Of a DNA stretch of 54,707 bases, positions 17,801 through 26,383 are shown piece by piece. The position numbers and the translations under genes are program-made. The stretch covers positions 1-54,707 of the IMG/VR virus record IMGVR_UViG_3300020455_000018. One strand, given 5' to 3'. A model generated the notes under the pieces. That model had not been told where the DNA came from and did no database searches. It was given only the letters and a program-made list of their open reading frames with translations. The DNA comes from a virus. Each line of letters opens with the position of its first letter. Position 1 is the stretch's first letter.

Positions 17801-20664
17801 CAATAGCAGATAAACAAGGAGTTATTACTTATGGAGAAAGTTTAGAATCTTGGGTAACTCGCAATAAAACTATAGAACAACAAAATATGGCTTTTATTAT
17901 GAGAGATGCAGGCGGTTTAGATACTTTAGTTCATTATGAAGATTTACGATTAATGAGTAAAAAAGATTTACAAACTGCATTTAAACTTACTAGCAAAGAA
18001 TCTGCAAAATTAAAAGACATGTTTAATCAAAAATTTGACACAATGGGACAATTGTATGATTATATATCTCCAAAAGGTAAAGCAGGTTTTGGAATAAAAA
18101 ATATGCAAATAGCTTCTATAGATTTTAGAAATCCAATTTCTAAAATGAATAGTATTATTGTTACTGGTATAAAAGATTTTGGTGGAAAAAATGAAAAAAA
18201 TAAAAAAGTAATGGGTGCGTTAGATGTTATAAATCATTTAAAAGGAGACTATGACATAGACAACGTAATTAGTATTTATGCGCAACCTAAATCAGTTTGG
18301 TATGGATTTAACGATTTAATGGGTCAACATATATATACTCCAGAAAGCAATAATGCAAAAAATAATTTTGATAAATTTGAATTAAAAAATAGACAAAGTC
18401 TTCAAAAATTAATAAGCAATGAAAGAGTTGGAGACCAGGTAAAAGGTACAGCAATGAACTTACCTTCACAAATTAGCTGGTTAGTACAACCTAAAACACG
18501 TATGCCTCATGGAGAAACAGTACAAGGTTTAGTAATAAAAACAGGTGTAGGTAGATATGTAAAAATTAAAGATAACTTTTCAGATTTAAAGAATACAGAT
18601 ATTGAAGCTAAAATAGATGAGTTCAATCAAGATGCTTTAGATGCAGAAACTGGTGGTTACAATGTTCAAAAATTAACTAAAGATAAAATGTTAAATAGAA
18701 TTTTTACAGACCAAGACGGAATTTTAGAAGTCATTGTGTATAAAGATGGAAACCAAATAAAACAAAATATTCAAGGAGATACATTAAGAGATATGGATAA
18801 ATTTGTTTTTTATGAGTATTTAAAAATAAGAGATAATTTATTGCTTAATTCTGGAGGTAATTGGAGTTCTGGAGAAAAGAAAACAGCTGTAGCGACTGAT
18901 GAAGTTCGTGCTTGGGGTGAATATAGTCAAAAAATGAAAAATCCAGCTGATGCTATTAAGAAAAAAATAAGATATATGTTTGCTGATGAAAATGGAAAAT
19001 TAGACCCTGAAGTACAAAAGGTTATAGAGAATTTGAATTTTAATGGACATAATATGGATGTACACCCTGCATTAAAATTGTCAACACTTAAAAACCAAAC
19101 AGATGCAATAAAAGCTACAGCTTTAGAAAATGTATTGCCGTTAGACTATAAACTAGCAGTTAAACACGAAGCTTATCATAAAAATGTAGAATACGGAGCA
19201 ATATCTTCAGCAGATAGACTTATATATGATGCTGGTTATACTACTTGGGTAGAAGATGTTATTGTTGGAAAAAGCGATGTTATAAAAGATGATTGGTTTA
19301 GTAATCAAAAATTTGAAGAACAAAATCAAGCAATTCAAGAATTAAGAAATAAGTTAAATAGTTTAAGAGAACAAAGAAATGAATTTTTAAATATTAATAA
19401 ATTTGATAGAAACGATATTGACAACAAGCAAATAAAATATTTTGATAATGCAATAGATAATGTTAGTAATTTTATTAAAAAACAAAGCAAAACATTAAAA
19501 GAAATGTCTCTTGATAAAAAACTACAACAACAAGATGTAGATTCTATAAAAAATTACATTAGAAGTAAAATTCAATATGAAAATCAAAAAAATAAAATAG
19601 AAATGACAAGCGAAGAGTTAGATGGTAGAGTTCAAGAAGAATTTAAGAAATCTATTTATGAAAATGCTAGACAAGAAAGAACAATATTTACTTTAGCTGT
19701 TCAAAATTTTAGTGGAAGTTCTTTAGATGCTATAAATGGTAGAGGAGGAAAATTAAGCGACAATGTTAAAAAAGACATTGAAGATTTTAGAAAAGATTAT
19801 AATAGAGATTTTATTGCGGTTACTAACAAAGGTAATGAAAATTATGCGCCTCAAGATTTTAATATGTTAGCTTTTAATTACGAAGGAAGATTGTTAAGAT
19901 TGATACAAGAAAATGGATTAAAAGGAGTTCAAGTAGATGCAGTTTTACATAATATTATGGCTCCTAGTTTACAAAAAAATAAATATTCAGTTTATAATGG
20001 AATATATAGTCCTGTATCTGATAATAAAGGATTTACAACAAGAATGATGTTAGCTTTAAGATTTAATGCAAAAGCAAGAGTAGAAAGTTTAAATGAACAA
20101 GTTATGTCTGATATGTTTTTTAAAGACTTTGCAGAAGTTTCTAATAAATCTATTGAAACATTAATTGGCTCTACAAATTTAGAATATATATCTCCTCACA
20201 TGAGAAGTGAAGCAAGACCAATTATGGTTAAAACATTTATGCCTAATCAACATAGTAAAGATTTGCTAGATATTATGTCTCCATTTAAAAAAGCTATAGA
20301 ACAAAGCAATTTAAGTCAATTAAGTTTTTATGAAAGATTTTATTTTGCTAGAAATAGCGGTTTAGAAGCGGCAATGTTAAATTCTAATGATTCGTATGGA
20401 GGTTATGTTAGAATGTACAACGAACTTACAGGAAAAGATGTTCTTGTAGATGGTATGCCAGGATTTAAAACTGCATTAGATGAAGGTTCTCGTTCAGGTA
20501 GAACAATAGATGGTAATAGAATTAATCCTTTATTAAATGTAGGACCAAATCCAAACACAAAACCTCCAAAAACTTGGGCAAGTAAAGGCAATCATTCAGA
20601 AATGAGAAAATTTAAAAAAGAACGAGCTAAAATGATTTGTAATAAAACAAAAGGAATGAAATAA
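11866..20664 (+). CDS. Giant virion protein with two-barrel RNA polymerase-like core (candidate vRNAP)
   Basis: It encodes 2932 residues, 16% of the genome. Residues 1-520 have Gly/Ala-rich hydrophobic stretches (about 98-125, 315-340, 470-485) typical of ejected proteins. A likely polymerase core lies at about 1700-2250. R2088-N-P2090 with N-S-I at 2095-2097 is followed, 40 residues after the Arg, by D2128-Y-D2130-I-D2132. This parallels the beta' R-x-P (R425 in E. coli) and D-F-D-G-D (D460/462/464) metal site, and the D-F-D-I-D of crAss-like phage virion polymerase. Upstream V-D-G-A-T-F (1719-1724) and S-S-A-K1800-x-x-G could belong to the first barrel; that part is from memory of the family and less sure. 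A coiled coil lies near 2480-2590. T7/N4-type polymerase motifs are not seen. Inferred role: early transcription after injection. Confidence 0.65.
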   Translation: MNGQNKENILDALSSVLEEKQGQVNQNTQSDLFDLSTAIDLSPEEAVYNDVGKSLFEAVTAGPTAAVKTLTFDFLDLEKMGVVDKPKTKLGQASESIGTMGGYLLGYKKILQGGKIVVGGIGKQAAKGTKLGNTIRQADVQREGINKALKGVRITRDGKKVSRADFIKDVVDPELLNPIKNFSHLAQIFRSSKKMDANIFDDIMRTRAGEFLVKAGKQRGYTIGAGTKIIGGKPRNEVVDRITRIASDNWKNIGGRPINTLPDLISSSLPGSGRFNALAGHMVEDMLAYGVVEGGFVASRHIRGEEQLQTPQQFFTEMMGFGALAGALRFIPGGAPQGSLRLWKKQDRDNLKLLFGGTKKFMNNVKINGKKSQNNREDVLNGFSYFRRMRHPVVESSFNTSIYSKKNEGLRKMLKGDLTMDNLRKITQKGTPEEKEAAALLMKRAMNELGQDIATTHRKQFLEFIKTDWWQTKPRQLTGALLLGGAQQFMTGQASEVTPDNVLGGMLGYFMFKRGHKLQYKGKGAEADTWITGGSGWNRALGDEQIYLKEMVNFSEAMQFRTDHELWMPIRAKVMQSDVSGASASEMLKMAQLDIQSPKYMEADALINTSYKPKKGEKQGKLLFVTKNRNIQSKDISKKEREELNALGTDRVEGIRKSYDAFVEYFDNPSYLPQKNRGFKPFDSLNKKEVLEFESRIKSMGARIGYSSDIQILAGRIIKPTFEKSVSDLSNELVDLYSQAQKSGMVGIEFPTRPIIEPDAITGKNVYTFPRLIQGNIQWKKAEYANMFEEITGMVKYAEEFSKGTVKYSGKEIKVNEGDIDQDVFFSTMMGIKRGFTNNYKASQFSDEGIDRPVTFSTTDWVFQQSRTMKTIFDAEDIVEFVPKVLDSQAGLDASSLPLIRKQLQDVFQENDAWRYRAEHFNLTGLNKKNKAFIETIAPMLRSQGNDSISFKGNEKKLKDSDVTPLRNSFISSGYVRFKNDEVSPVFNDVVDDLMWKEDFLSRRKIDENGDLATYDNRDREIITIFEEANILTNRRSTSVPAEIVAVRSLNTNEIQKADSFVKYIDEYVQNPQDAQIHNDMHKALQKVHNDLDPKQIDELHLSLIKDIQTYIEPYMYRFDEKLQSNVGHLRPSTEKYLIFDADIIRDMRNKIEAVKVADMNYNLTTFAESVAEMKQSTIAQESQLASLVYKSLKENSPRLDSYYTLLMNHGYMNNKTRQLKRPPKNDKKYNAYYNDLRDLLNQESKKSWGDVNQEWIDKTEKILDADANNLSEVNNLAITLPKFISKYGTDLKNNSDNPLFQEQSQYPNNLLKQLQEYHSIADIQSGKLKGLLGWNGDTAKFLKDLRKETIKTNKDVDVDVLDQELISIGATLNNKTQMRLLTFDQEARPNQFEYVTMEQNLLLDSLEDIFKVNGLQDSVFMINNSGFARNSYRPMNSFKDEVFMSNALRKMTSDGYAQVNNKLIRNKQLDDPVDVITGAIIPIRLNRNTVIGIKMDDSVMREIANNYVDWRKANKLAYDAIEGIIFDEVTQDYKTDFNKNAEETANKLTKWMQDLIFGKPVEQGGIGYKTWQKIDSVPSKDQYKGLKYFKLHDNKSAKVIKSVDLKTMIKYIDGRTIKNPKLLEMKKTMQGILNNEYNIVYYTDESVNKATKSKTGGVQDIFSSHTTAKTNFDNEFKSITGKEFDDLDSKDIQKFNKVQRRAYDAIKEDLGQKDTSIVDGATFQPKELAELQAMLSGRTLNELDEVSGNKLIGQKADSKGELVPIKTAKLPNIASKHLPDELTSADNSKTIFVNTSSAKAIGNYSDEFYNKVLEVNSFNDFIGIDDFHKNPYTIEDFKLLSTKGKKEGKMVPNFTGYFYKMPNHVNVMNDFIEYNMTQNVRNNNAIIKQAFSSSDRMQAKELFFELTLAQSRIKSAELNDVDTQAGVLLKLAQHGIDPIMFRNQFFNMFDKKYMFDDKLKFSNDAVIHPDMTGSLKSTIADKQGVITYGESLESWVTRNKTIEQQNMAFIMRDAGGLDTLVHYEDLRLMSKKDLQTAFKLTSKESAKLKDMFNQKFDTMGQLYDYISPKGKAGFGIKNMQIASIDFRNPISKMNSIIVTGIKDFGGKNEKNKKVMGALDVINHLKGDYDIDNVISIYAQPKSVWYGFNDLMGQHIYTPESNNAKNNFDKFELKNRQSLQKLISNERVGDQVKGTAMNLPSQISWLVQPKTRMPHGETVQGLVIKTGVGRYVKIKDNFSDLKNTDIEAKIDEFNQDALDAETGGYNVQKLTKDKMLNRIFTDQDGILEVIVYKDGNQIKQNIQGDTLRDMDKFVFYEYLKIRDNLLLNSGGNWSSGEKKTAVATDEVRAWGEYSQKMKNPADAIKKKIRYMFADENGKLDPEVQKVIENLNFNGHNMDVHPALKLSTLKNQTDAIKATALENVLPLDYKLAVKHEAYHKNVEYGAISSADRLIYDAGYTTWVEDVIVGKSDVIKDDWFSNQKFEEQNQAIQELRNKLNSLREQRNEFLNINKFDRNDIDNKQIKYFDNAIDNVSNFIKKQSKTLKEMSLDKKLQQQDVDSIKNYIRSKIQYENQKNKIEMTSEELDGRVQEEFKKSIYENARQERTIFTLAVQNFSGSSLDAINGRGGKLSDNVKKDIEDFRKDYNRDFIAVTNKGNENYAPQDFNMLAFNYEGRLLRLIQENGLKGVQVDAVLHNIMAPSLQKNKYSVYNGIYSPVSDNKGFTTRMMLALRFNAKARVESLNEQVMSDMFFKDFAEVSNKSIETLIGSTNLEYISPHMRSEARPIMVKTFMPNQHSKDLLDIMSPFKKAIEQSNLSQLSFYERFYFARNSGLEAAMLNSNDSYGGYVRMYNELTGKDVLVDGMPGFKTALDEGSRSGRTIDGNRINPLLNVGPNPNTKPPKTWASKGNHSEMRKFKKERAKMICNKTKGMK

Positions 20665-23555
20665 TGGCAAGACGAAAAGGACAAGGTAGAACTCTTGTGC
20701 AAAAACTGTGTTCACCATTTAGTAGAAATGCTAGAGAAAATGCTGATATTGACAGAAGAATATTATCAGACGATAAATATTGGAAACAATGGACTGAACA
20801 CCCTGTTATAAAATTATTTCCAAAAGCTCAACAAACAGATATGTATGATGCTTTACAAATTAGAGCTGCAAGAGGACAAGAAAATATACCTGATACGGAA
20901 TTTTTAACTGTAGAACAATATAGAGTTCAAGGTCATATACAAAAAGACTTTTTAAAGAAATTAGAAAAACAACCAAATAATGCAGAAAGATTGTTTTATA
21001 TTAAATCTGAATTATTTAAAACAAGTCCTATTCACGATAAAGAATTTGGAAAAATACTAGATGCAAATGATATGTTTAATGCTAAAATTTTAAAAGACAA
21101 TAAAAAATTAGGAAATGTTATAGATTTATTAAAAATAGCTTCAGAATACGAAGGAAGCGTTCTTCAATCAACAAAAGAATTTCTTGTTGGCTCAAAAACG
21201 CCTCAAGAAAAATTATTAACTAATTTAAATAGACGTTTAATTAGAATAGCTAAAGGGCAAGAAAAATTTAATGGAGCAACTGGAGAAAACGCAGCTAGAG
21301 AATTTTATTTAAAGGGTGATGTAAATGGAAAAATGACAGAACCTGCATTAGATGTTGATGGTAAAATGGTTCACAAAGATTCTTTAGATTATTTAACTAA
21401 AAAAGGTGAATTAAAAGTTTTTAGAGATTTTTCCAGAATAATTACAGCTACTAAATCTGAACGTGCAAAATTGTTTAATAACGAAAAAATAAAAGCTGAA
21501 ACAAAAGAAGCTGCAAAAACTTGGTTAAATGATGTAGCTCATTCTACAAACGCAGAAATGTTAAAAGGTATAAAAAAGTTTGGAAATTTATTAAAAAATT
21601 CAAAAGCAAAAGCTATAAAAAATCATCCAAATTATGAAAAACTAGTAAATAATATAGATAATATTAAAAGAAATATAGAAGCTCAAGAAAAAGGAAACGA
21701 AAGTTCTTTGCTTCCCGTTTTGACTTTAGATGTTTTTCCTACCATTGAAGGTAATTTGCAAAAAATATTTACAGCAAAAAGTGATAAAGAAATGAATATG
21801 GGGTTTGATGGTCTTATTGCTATAGACGATATACTAAAAAACAATATGTATACAGCTAAAAAAATTAAAGACGATGCAAACCAAGATGTTATGATGGATT
21901 ATAATATTTTTCCTTTATTAGATTCATATAGTCGTAATTCTGCTAAATTTTTACATAGCATGAGAATGACTGAATCTTACTTTAAAGTATTAAATAAAAC
22001 AGAAGAAATGGCTCGTAAATATGGAAATAATCCAGAATATACAAATTTTCATAACGCTATGGATGTGCAAAACGCTATGATGCATAAATTGTTTCAAAAA
22101 ACTACTGGTTTTTCAAATAATCCTTTGGCTGATAAATTAACTAGAATTTCTACTGGATTGCAATTTTTTAGTAAAATGGGTTGGAATTTTAAATCTGTAG
22201 GTAAAAATGCTACACAAAGATATTTTAATCATATTTATTATGGAATTTCTGGTGTAAAATCTTTACGAAAAATACTAGAAGACGATGAAACTATAAGAAT
22301 ACGTGCTGATATAGGTCTTGATAAAAGTGGTTTAAAAAGGGCTGATATTAAAGAAACTTATTCTGATGTTAATTTACCAGTACAACAAGCTGCTGACGGA
22401 ACTTATAGTATTGCATATACTGAAAATTATTTAGATAGTATAGATGAATTTGTTGGAAGAGCTGTAGAAAGAAGTGGTAGATTACTTCAAAAAGTAGAAA
22501 ATGATATTAATAGAAAATATACTTACGAACTATCTTTTGCAAAAGAATGGACAAATCAAAATAGAAATTTGTTAATGCATCAAAGAAAATTTGAATATAG
22601 CTTAAAAAAGAGCAAAAAAGAAATTGAAGAAATGAAAAATAATACTGAGGGAGATAGCGCTGTTGACCCTATTACAGGCGTAAAAAGTAATGAATATGAA
22701 GTTGCTTTTAAAAACTATAGACAAAAAAATGCTGAAATATTTGCTAAAAATATAACAAAATTTTTACATTACGATTATAGTACAGCTCAAAAATCTTTTG
22801 CACAAACAAGTAAAAGAGGTTCTCTTATTTTACAGTTTAAACATTATTTATTATCTAACGCTGTTATGCAGAAAAAAATGATAGAAGAAGGACTAGGAGA
22901 TATAAGGTCTGGACAAATTAATACTAATGCTGTAGGTAGAGCAGTTAGAATGTCTTCTTATACTATGATAATAGAAGCTATAACAGATATTGGAAATTGG
23001 CAATTGGGTAACTTTTTTGAAAACGCAGCTTATAATGAAATTAAAAAATTCTATGATTTAATGACAGTAGAAGATGACGAAGAAAGAGATAGAATATTTT
23101 ATAATAGAGGTATTTTTGCAGGAAATATGGGTCCTACATTTGGAATGATATTAGATGTAGGAGAAATGTTGGGTGTATTTGATATGTTTGTAAAAGATGG
23201 AACTTTTGCTTCTTACATGCTAGGTAGAGAAAACGCAGCTAAAGAAGATGGCGATGTAACTATGGCTGAAAAAATAACAAAAATTGGAAATGTTCAAGCA
23301 CATAGAACTATATGGAAAAGTGGACCTAGATTTTTTGAAGCATTAGCTTCTGGTAGAAATCCTTTTATTCCATTTTTAGAAACAGAAACGGGCATATATC
23401 CAGCAAGACGTGAATTAACAGAAAGACCTATAGCAAGCGCAATTTTAAACACGTTAGGACTATACCCGAAATCTGCTTTAGAAAAGAAAACGGCTAATCT
23501 TAATACAGATGAGGCGATATTACAATCTTTGAATTATATGGAAGGTAGAAATTAA
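20664..23555 (+). CDS. Large internal virion (ejection) protein
   Basis: It encodes 963 residues, starting by TAATG overlap with the giant gene. The first ~480 residues are charged helix. The last third has aromatic, amphipathic and hydrophobic segments (for example about 500-540 and 740-860, with L-I-L-Q-F-K-H-Y-L-L) that could form or bind a membrane channel. It closes the rightward arm, and its TAA overlaps the TAA of the convergent gene. It probably forms the inner-core/ejectosome with the giant and the transglycosylase. No enzymatic motif is seen. Confidence 0.65.
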   Translation: MARRKGQGRTLVQKLCSPFSRNARENADIDRRILSDDKYWKQWTEHPVIKLFPKAQQTDMYDALQIRAARGQENIPDTEFLTVEQYRVQGHIQKDFLKKLEKQPNNAERLFYIKSELFKTSPIHDKEFGKILDANDMFNAKILKDNKKLGNVIDLLKIASEYEGSVLQSTKEFLVGSKTPQEKLLTNLNRRLIRIAKGQEKFNGATGENAAREFYLKGDVNGKMTEPALDVDGKMVHKDSLDYLTKKGELKVFRDFSRIITATKSERAKLFNNEKIKAETKEAAKTWLNDVAHSTNAEMLKGIKKFGNLLKNSKAKAIKNHPNYEKLVNNIDNIKRNIEAQEKGNESSLLPVLTLDVFPTIEGNLQKIFTAKSDKEMNMGFDGLIAIDDILKNNMYTAKKIKDDANQDVMMDYNIFPLLDSYSRNSAKFLHSMRMTESYFKVLNKTEEMARKYGNNPEYTNFHNAMDVQNAMMHKLFQKTTGFSNNPLADKLTRISTGLQFFSKMGWNFKSVGKNATQRYFNHIYYGISGVKSLRKILEDDETIRIRADIGLDKSGLKRADIKETYSDVNLPVQQAADGTYSIAYTENYLDSIDEFVGRAVERSGRLLQKVENDINRKYTYELSFAKEWTNQNRNLLMHQRKFEYSLKKSKKEIEEMKNNTEGDSAVDPITGVKSNEYEVAFKNYRQKNAEIFAKNITKFLHYDYSTAQKSFAQTSKRGSLILQFKHYLLSNAVMQKKMIEEGLGDIRSGQINTNAVGRAVRMSSYTMIIEAITDIGNWQLGNFFENAAYNEIKKFYDLMTVEDDEERDRIFYNRGIFAGNMGPTFGMILDVGEMLGVFDMFVKDGTFASYMLGRENAAKEDGDVTMAEKITKIGNVQAHRTIWKSGPRFFEALASGRNPFIPFLETETGIYPARRELTERPIASAILNTLGLYPKSALEKKTANLNTDEAILQSLNYMEGRN

Positions 23556-23764
23556 ACTTCTGCTAAACTTTCTAAAGTATATTCTTTAGGACATCCAAAT
23601 TCGTCAAGTAATTCTTGTAAACCTGGTAATCCATTGTCGTCAAATTTGATAAGTTTGTTTTGCAATAGGGCTATTTCATATTCTATCTCCATACGTTTAT
23701 CTAATATTTTCTTTCTAGTTTCTTTATTTTTGCATTCTTCTTTTATTTTATTTTCTAATGTCAT
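23552..23764 (-). CDS. Small coiled-coil hypothetical protein
   Basis: It encodes 70 residues, Glu/Lys/Leu-rich, mostly a coiled coil, with a short Gly-Pro break (N-G-L-P-G) before a final helix. It starts by ATGA overlap with the RuvC-like gene (GGAGGAAAA upstream) and is the last gene of the leftward arm. Its stop shares bases with the stop of the opposing arm. Function unknown. Confidence 0.65.
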   Translation of the reverse strand: MTLENKIKEECKNKETRKKILDKRMEIEYEIALLQNKLIKFDDNGLPGLQELLDEFGCPKEYTLESLAEV

Positions 23765-24204
23765 TTTTCCTCCGTTAATGCGTACATTCCAATACAGATT
23801 GCGTCTGCATTTTTTAATGTAACTTTGTGATTATTTCCTGCCCAATCTTGAGCAACTTTCTTAAAATATCTTTTTCGTTCTGTATAATCTTTTGGTATCT
23901 CTCCTCCAATGAACTGTTGCCATACTTTAGGCAATACATCTACTCTCTGCAATCCTAATGACGCTATAATACCTAGCCAAACGCCATAATTTTCTCCAAA
24001 AGTAAAAGCACCTCTTTCATAAGGTCTAGCCCAAACTCTTTCTATATATACTTTAGGTTTTTTACGAGCTATAGCGTTTTTTATTATTTTTACCATATCT
24101 TCAGGTTCCCTGGAAGTAGGACAATTGGTAGTGAATTGGAGGTTCGTTGAGTCAAAGAAAGCAACTGCCCCACTCCATCCAGGGTCTATAGTTATAATTT
24201 TCAT
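23761..24204 (-). CDS. RuvC-like Holliday junction resolvase
   Basis: It encodes 147 residues with an RNase H-fold layout: D7 in I-T-I-D-P-G-W-S-G, E55 in V-Y-I-E-R-V and D134 in K-N-A-D-A-I-C-I-G. These fit the acidic catalytic residues of the RuvC family. It should cut branched DNA during recombination and before packaging. It overlaps the helicase gene by 4 nt (ATGA), linking it with replication. Confidence 0.8.
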   Translation of the reverse strand: MKIITIDPGWSGAVAFFDSTNLQFTTNCPTSREPEDMVKIIKNAIARKKPKVYIERVWARPYERGAFTFGENYGVWLGIIASLGLQRVDVLPKVWQQFIGGEIPKDYTERKRYFKKVAQDWAGNNHKVTLKNADAICIGMYALTEEK

Positions 24205-25553
24205 TTATTCATCATTCTAATTGCTTCATTTCGGTCAAAGTATACACTACACTTGTCTCCATTAAAGCCCATATTATATGAACCTAATTGCCCATATCTA
24301 GCTTTTTGACATATTACTTCAATTTCATATTTATCATTGTCTCTATTATCTACCGCATAAGGATAGTATACAAAGAACGCCGCTTCAGCAGTTTGTTCAA
24401 TCACACCACTTTCCGCAAAGTCTGATAACTTTGGTCTAGGGTCTAATCTTCTTTCAATTTCTCTATTTAATTGAGATACTAATATAGCACTACATTTAAG
24501 TTTCTTACAAATCCATTTGTAATCAAGCATAATGTCTTCTATTTCAAACCTTCTGTCCTTACTATTTCCATCTGTACGAATAAGTTGGATATAATCATCA
24601 AGGACTACATCTGGTTTTTCTTTACTTATCTCTTTCATAGCATCTGCAAGTGTTTTACAATCATCTAACATAATTAAGTTTTTGTATTTTTCACCAAGTT
24701 CTTCTTTCTTTAAATTAATTTCAGTTATTTCTTTACTAATATCAGAAGCTTTCCTAATACGTTCGTAACTAAATTGCTGAAACTCCATTACTAAAATCTT
24801 TTTCATCATTTCAACATTAGTCATCTCACGATTAAATAGCATAACTTTTTTACCTTGTTCAAGTAATCGTTTAACAATATTAATAATCATAGTAGTTTTA
24901 CCATGTCCTGGTCTACCACCTACAACTGTAATTTCGCCTCTTGTCATACCACCTGCTGCACTATCTAACTGTTCAATACCAAAGGGTATTAAGTTTGTGC
25001 CTTCTTTTAATGCTTTAACTGTATTGTCTAATATATCTTTAGTTTCTACAATTTTACTTGGAGCAATATCTTTTAAGTCTTGTATAATCTTTTCATGTTG
25101 ATGTAAGACTTCTACAATATCATCCGTATTTTGTAAAGTTAAGTTATATAATATTTGGGAACTTTTTACCGCTTTACGTTGTATAAACTTATACCAAATG
25201 TTCTTAGCGTAAGTTTCAGCGTTCGCAGTAGTAGGAACTCCATCAGCTAATCCAGTTAAATAATAAGTAGTTAAAGTATGGTCTTTTACATTATCCTTTA
25301 AATCTCCAAATACTGTAACAGTATCTATTGGCACATTGTTTTTATACAGCCTATGAAATGATTTCCACAACTCTTGATGTTTTGTAGTATAGAATGCTTT
25401 AGATTCTTTTATAACTGATTTAGCTTTTTCAAAGATTTCATCGCCTTCTAGTAAAATACTACCTAATAAAGCTATTTCTGCTTCTTCATTCTTGGGCATA
25501 GGTTCCAGTCCATTTGTCTGCTTAAGGTCTTTTTTGTCTGTAAGCTCTTTCAT
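24201..25553 (-). CDS. dnaB: Replicative DnaB-family helicase
   Basis: It encodes 450 residues. The N-terminal DnaB domain covers about 20-125 (E-A-E-I-A-L-L-G-S-I-L-L). The RecA-like ATPase has Walker A G-G-R-P-G-H-G-K-T (212-220), Walker B V-V-L-D-D (316-320), and a later S-Q-L-N-R-E segment. It is a full-length hexameric 5'-3' helicase. No loader, primase or DNA polymerase is found in the window, so it probably recruits host primase and polymerase. It overlaps the Dam gene by one base. Confidence 0.92.
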   Translation of the reverse strand: MKELTDKKDLKQTNGLEPMPKNEEAEIALLGSILLEGDEIFEKAKSVIKESKAFYTTKHQELWKSFHRLYKNNVPIDTVTVFGDLKDNVKDHTLTTYYLTGLADGVPTTANAETYAKNIWYKFIQRKAVKSSQILYNLTLQNTDDIVEVLHQHEKIIQDLKDIAPSKIVETKDILDNTVKALKEGTNLIPFGIEQLDSAAGGMTRGEITVVGGRPGHGKTTMIINIVKRLLEQGKKVMLFNREMTNVEMMKKILVMEFQQFSYERIRKASDISKEITEINLKKEELGEKYKNLIMLDDCKTLADAMKEISKEKPDVVLDDYIQLIRTDGNSKDRRFEIEDIMLDYKWICKKLKCSAILVSQLNREIERRLDPRPKLSDFAESGVIEQTAEAAFFVYYPYAVDNRDNDKYEIEVICQKARYGQLGSYNMGFNGDKCSVYFDRNEAIRMMNK

Positions 25554-26383
25554 TACACCTCCGATTCTGTAAATAAACTAATTTGTTTTTCTTTTGGAAT
25601 ATAGTTTGTAATAACTAATTCATTTTTCTTTTCATCACTATGTAATTGACCAGCATATTTAATTGGTATTACATCTATAAAGTAAAACTTATACATTTGC
25701 CATATTTCAGGTCTATCATCATAAGACACCATAAACTTTCCCCCGCTTGCATCAATTTCATCGCAAACTTCTTTTAAGCTCAAATGGTCATCTTCTGTAA
25801 ATGAATGTATATAGTAATCATTTCTATCTGTAGCTGCAAAGTAAGGAGGGTCTAAATACCACATATCTCCTTCTTTTGGCTCATACTTTTCAATTAACTT
25901 TCTAAAATCCATGTTTTCAATAAACACATTATTTAGTTTTTGTCTACTTGGTTCTAAATCAGCCAGAATATTATCATTCCATTTTGCATCTTTAGATAAA
26001 GGCAAATGTGGATTCTTGTTAAAAGCAGTTTTTAGTACAAAAAAGTACATTGCCGCTCTTTTATAATCTGGTATATCTACTTTTGATTTACTATGTATTA
26101 GTTTCCTATAGTCTTCGTGAAGAGTTCTAGACAATAGTATGTGTTTACAATAATGTCTAAACTTGTCGAAATCCTCCGCTACTGAAATATACAAATTTAT
26201 TATATCATTATGCAAATCATTTAATATATTTATTTGTGCTTTTTCTTTTCTGAAAAACATACTTCCCCCGCCAAGAAATACTTCAATATAACGTTTATGG
26301 CTATAAAACTTAGGAACAAGTTTTCTGGATAAATTATATTTGCCTCCATAGTAAGGGAATATAGTTGGACAATCATTCTTCAT
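25553..26383 (-). CDS. dam: Dam-type DNA adenine N6-methyltransferase
   Basis: It encodes 276 residues from ATG 26383, chosen because GGAAGAAAG lies just upstream; an in-frame TTG at 26398 is the alternative. SAM-binding P-Y-Y-G-G-K is at 10-15, Y-I-E-V-F-L-G-G-G-S-M-F-F at about 32-44, and the catalytic D-P-P-Y at 178-181. This order fits the alpha (Dam/DpnII M) group, usually GATC-specific, though specificity cannot be read here. A likely job is to protect phage DNA from restriction or mark it for replication. Confidence 0.88.
   Translation of the reverse strand: MKNDCPTIFPYYGGKYNLSRKLVPKFYSHKRYIEVFLGGGSMFFRKEKAQINILNDLHNDIINLYISVAEDFDKFRHYCKHILLSRTLHEDYRKLIHSKSKVDIPDYKRAAMYFFVLKTAFNKNPHLPLSKDAKWNDNILADLEPSRQKLNNVFIENMDFRKLIEKYEPKEGDMWYLDPPYFAATDRNDYYIHSFTEDDHLSLKEVCDEIDASGGKFMVSYDDRPEIWQMYKFYFIDVIPIKYAGQLHSDEKKNELVITNYIPKEKQISLFTESEV

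Noticed and set aside
11866-20664. N4-type (T7-like fold) virion RNA polymerase
   Set aside because: I did not find the T7-family motif A/B/C pattern (such as R-x3-K-x6-Y-G); the acidic D-Y-D-I-D fits the two-barrel type instead.
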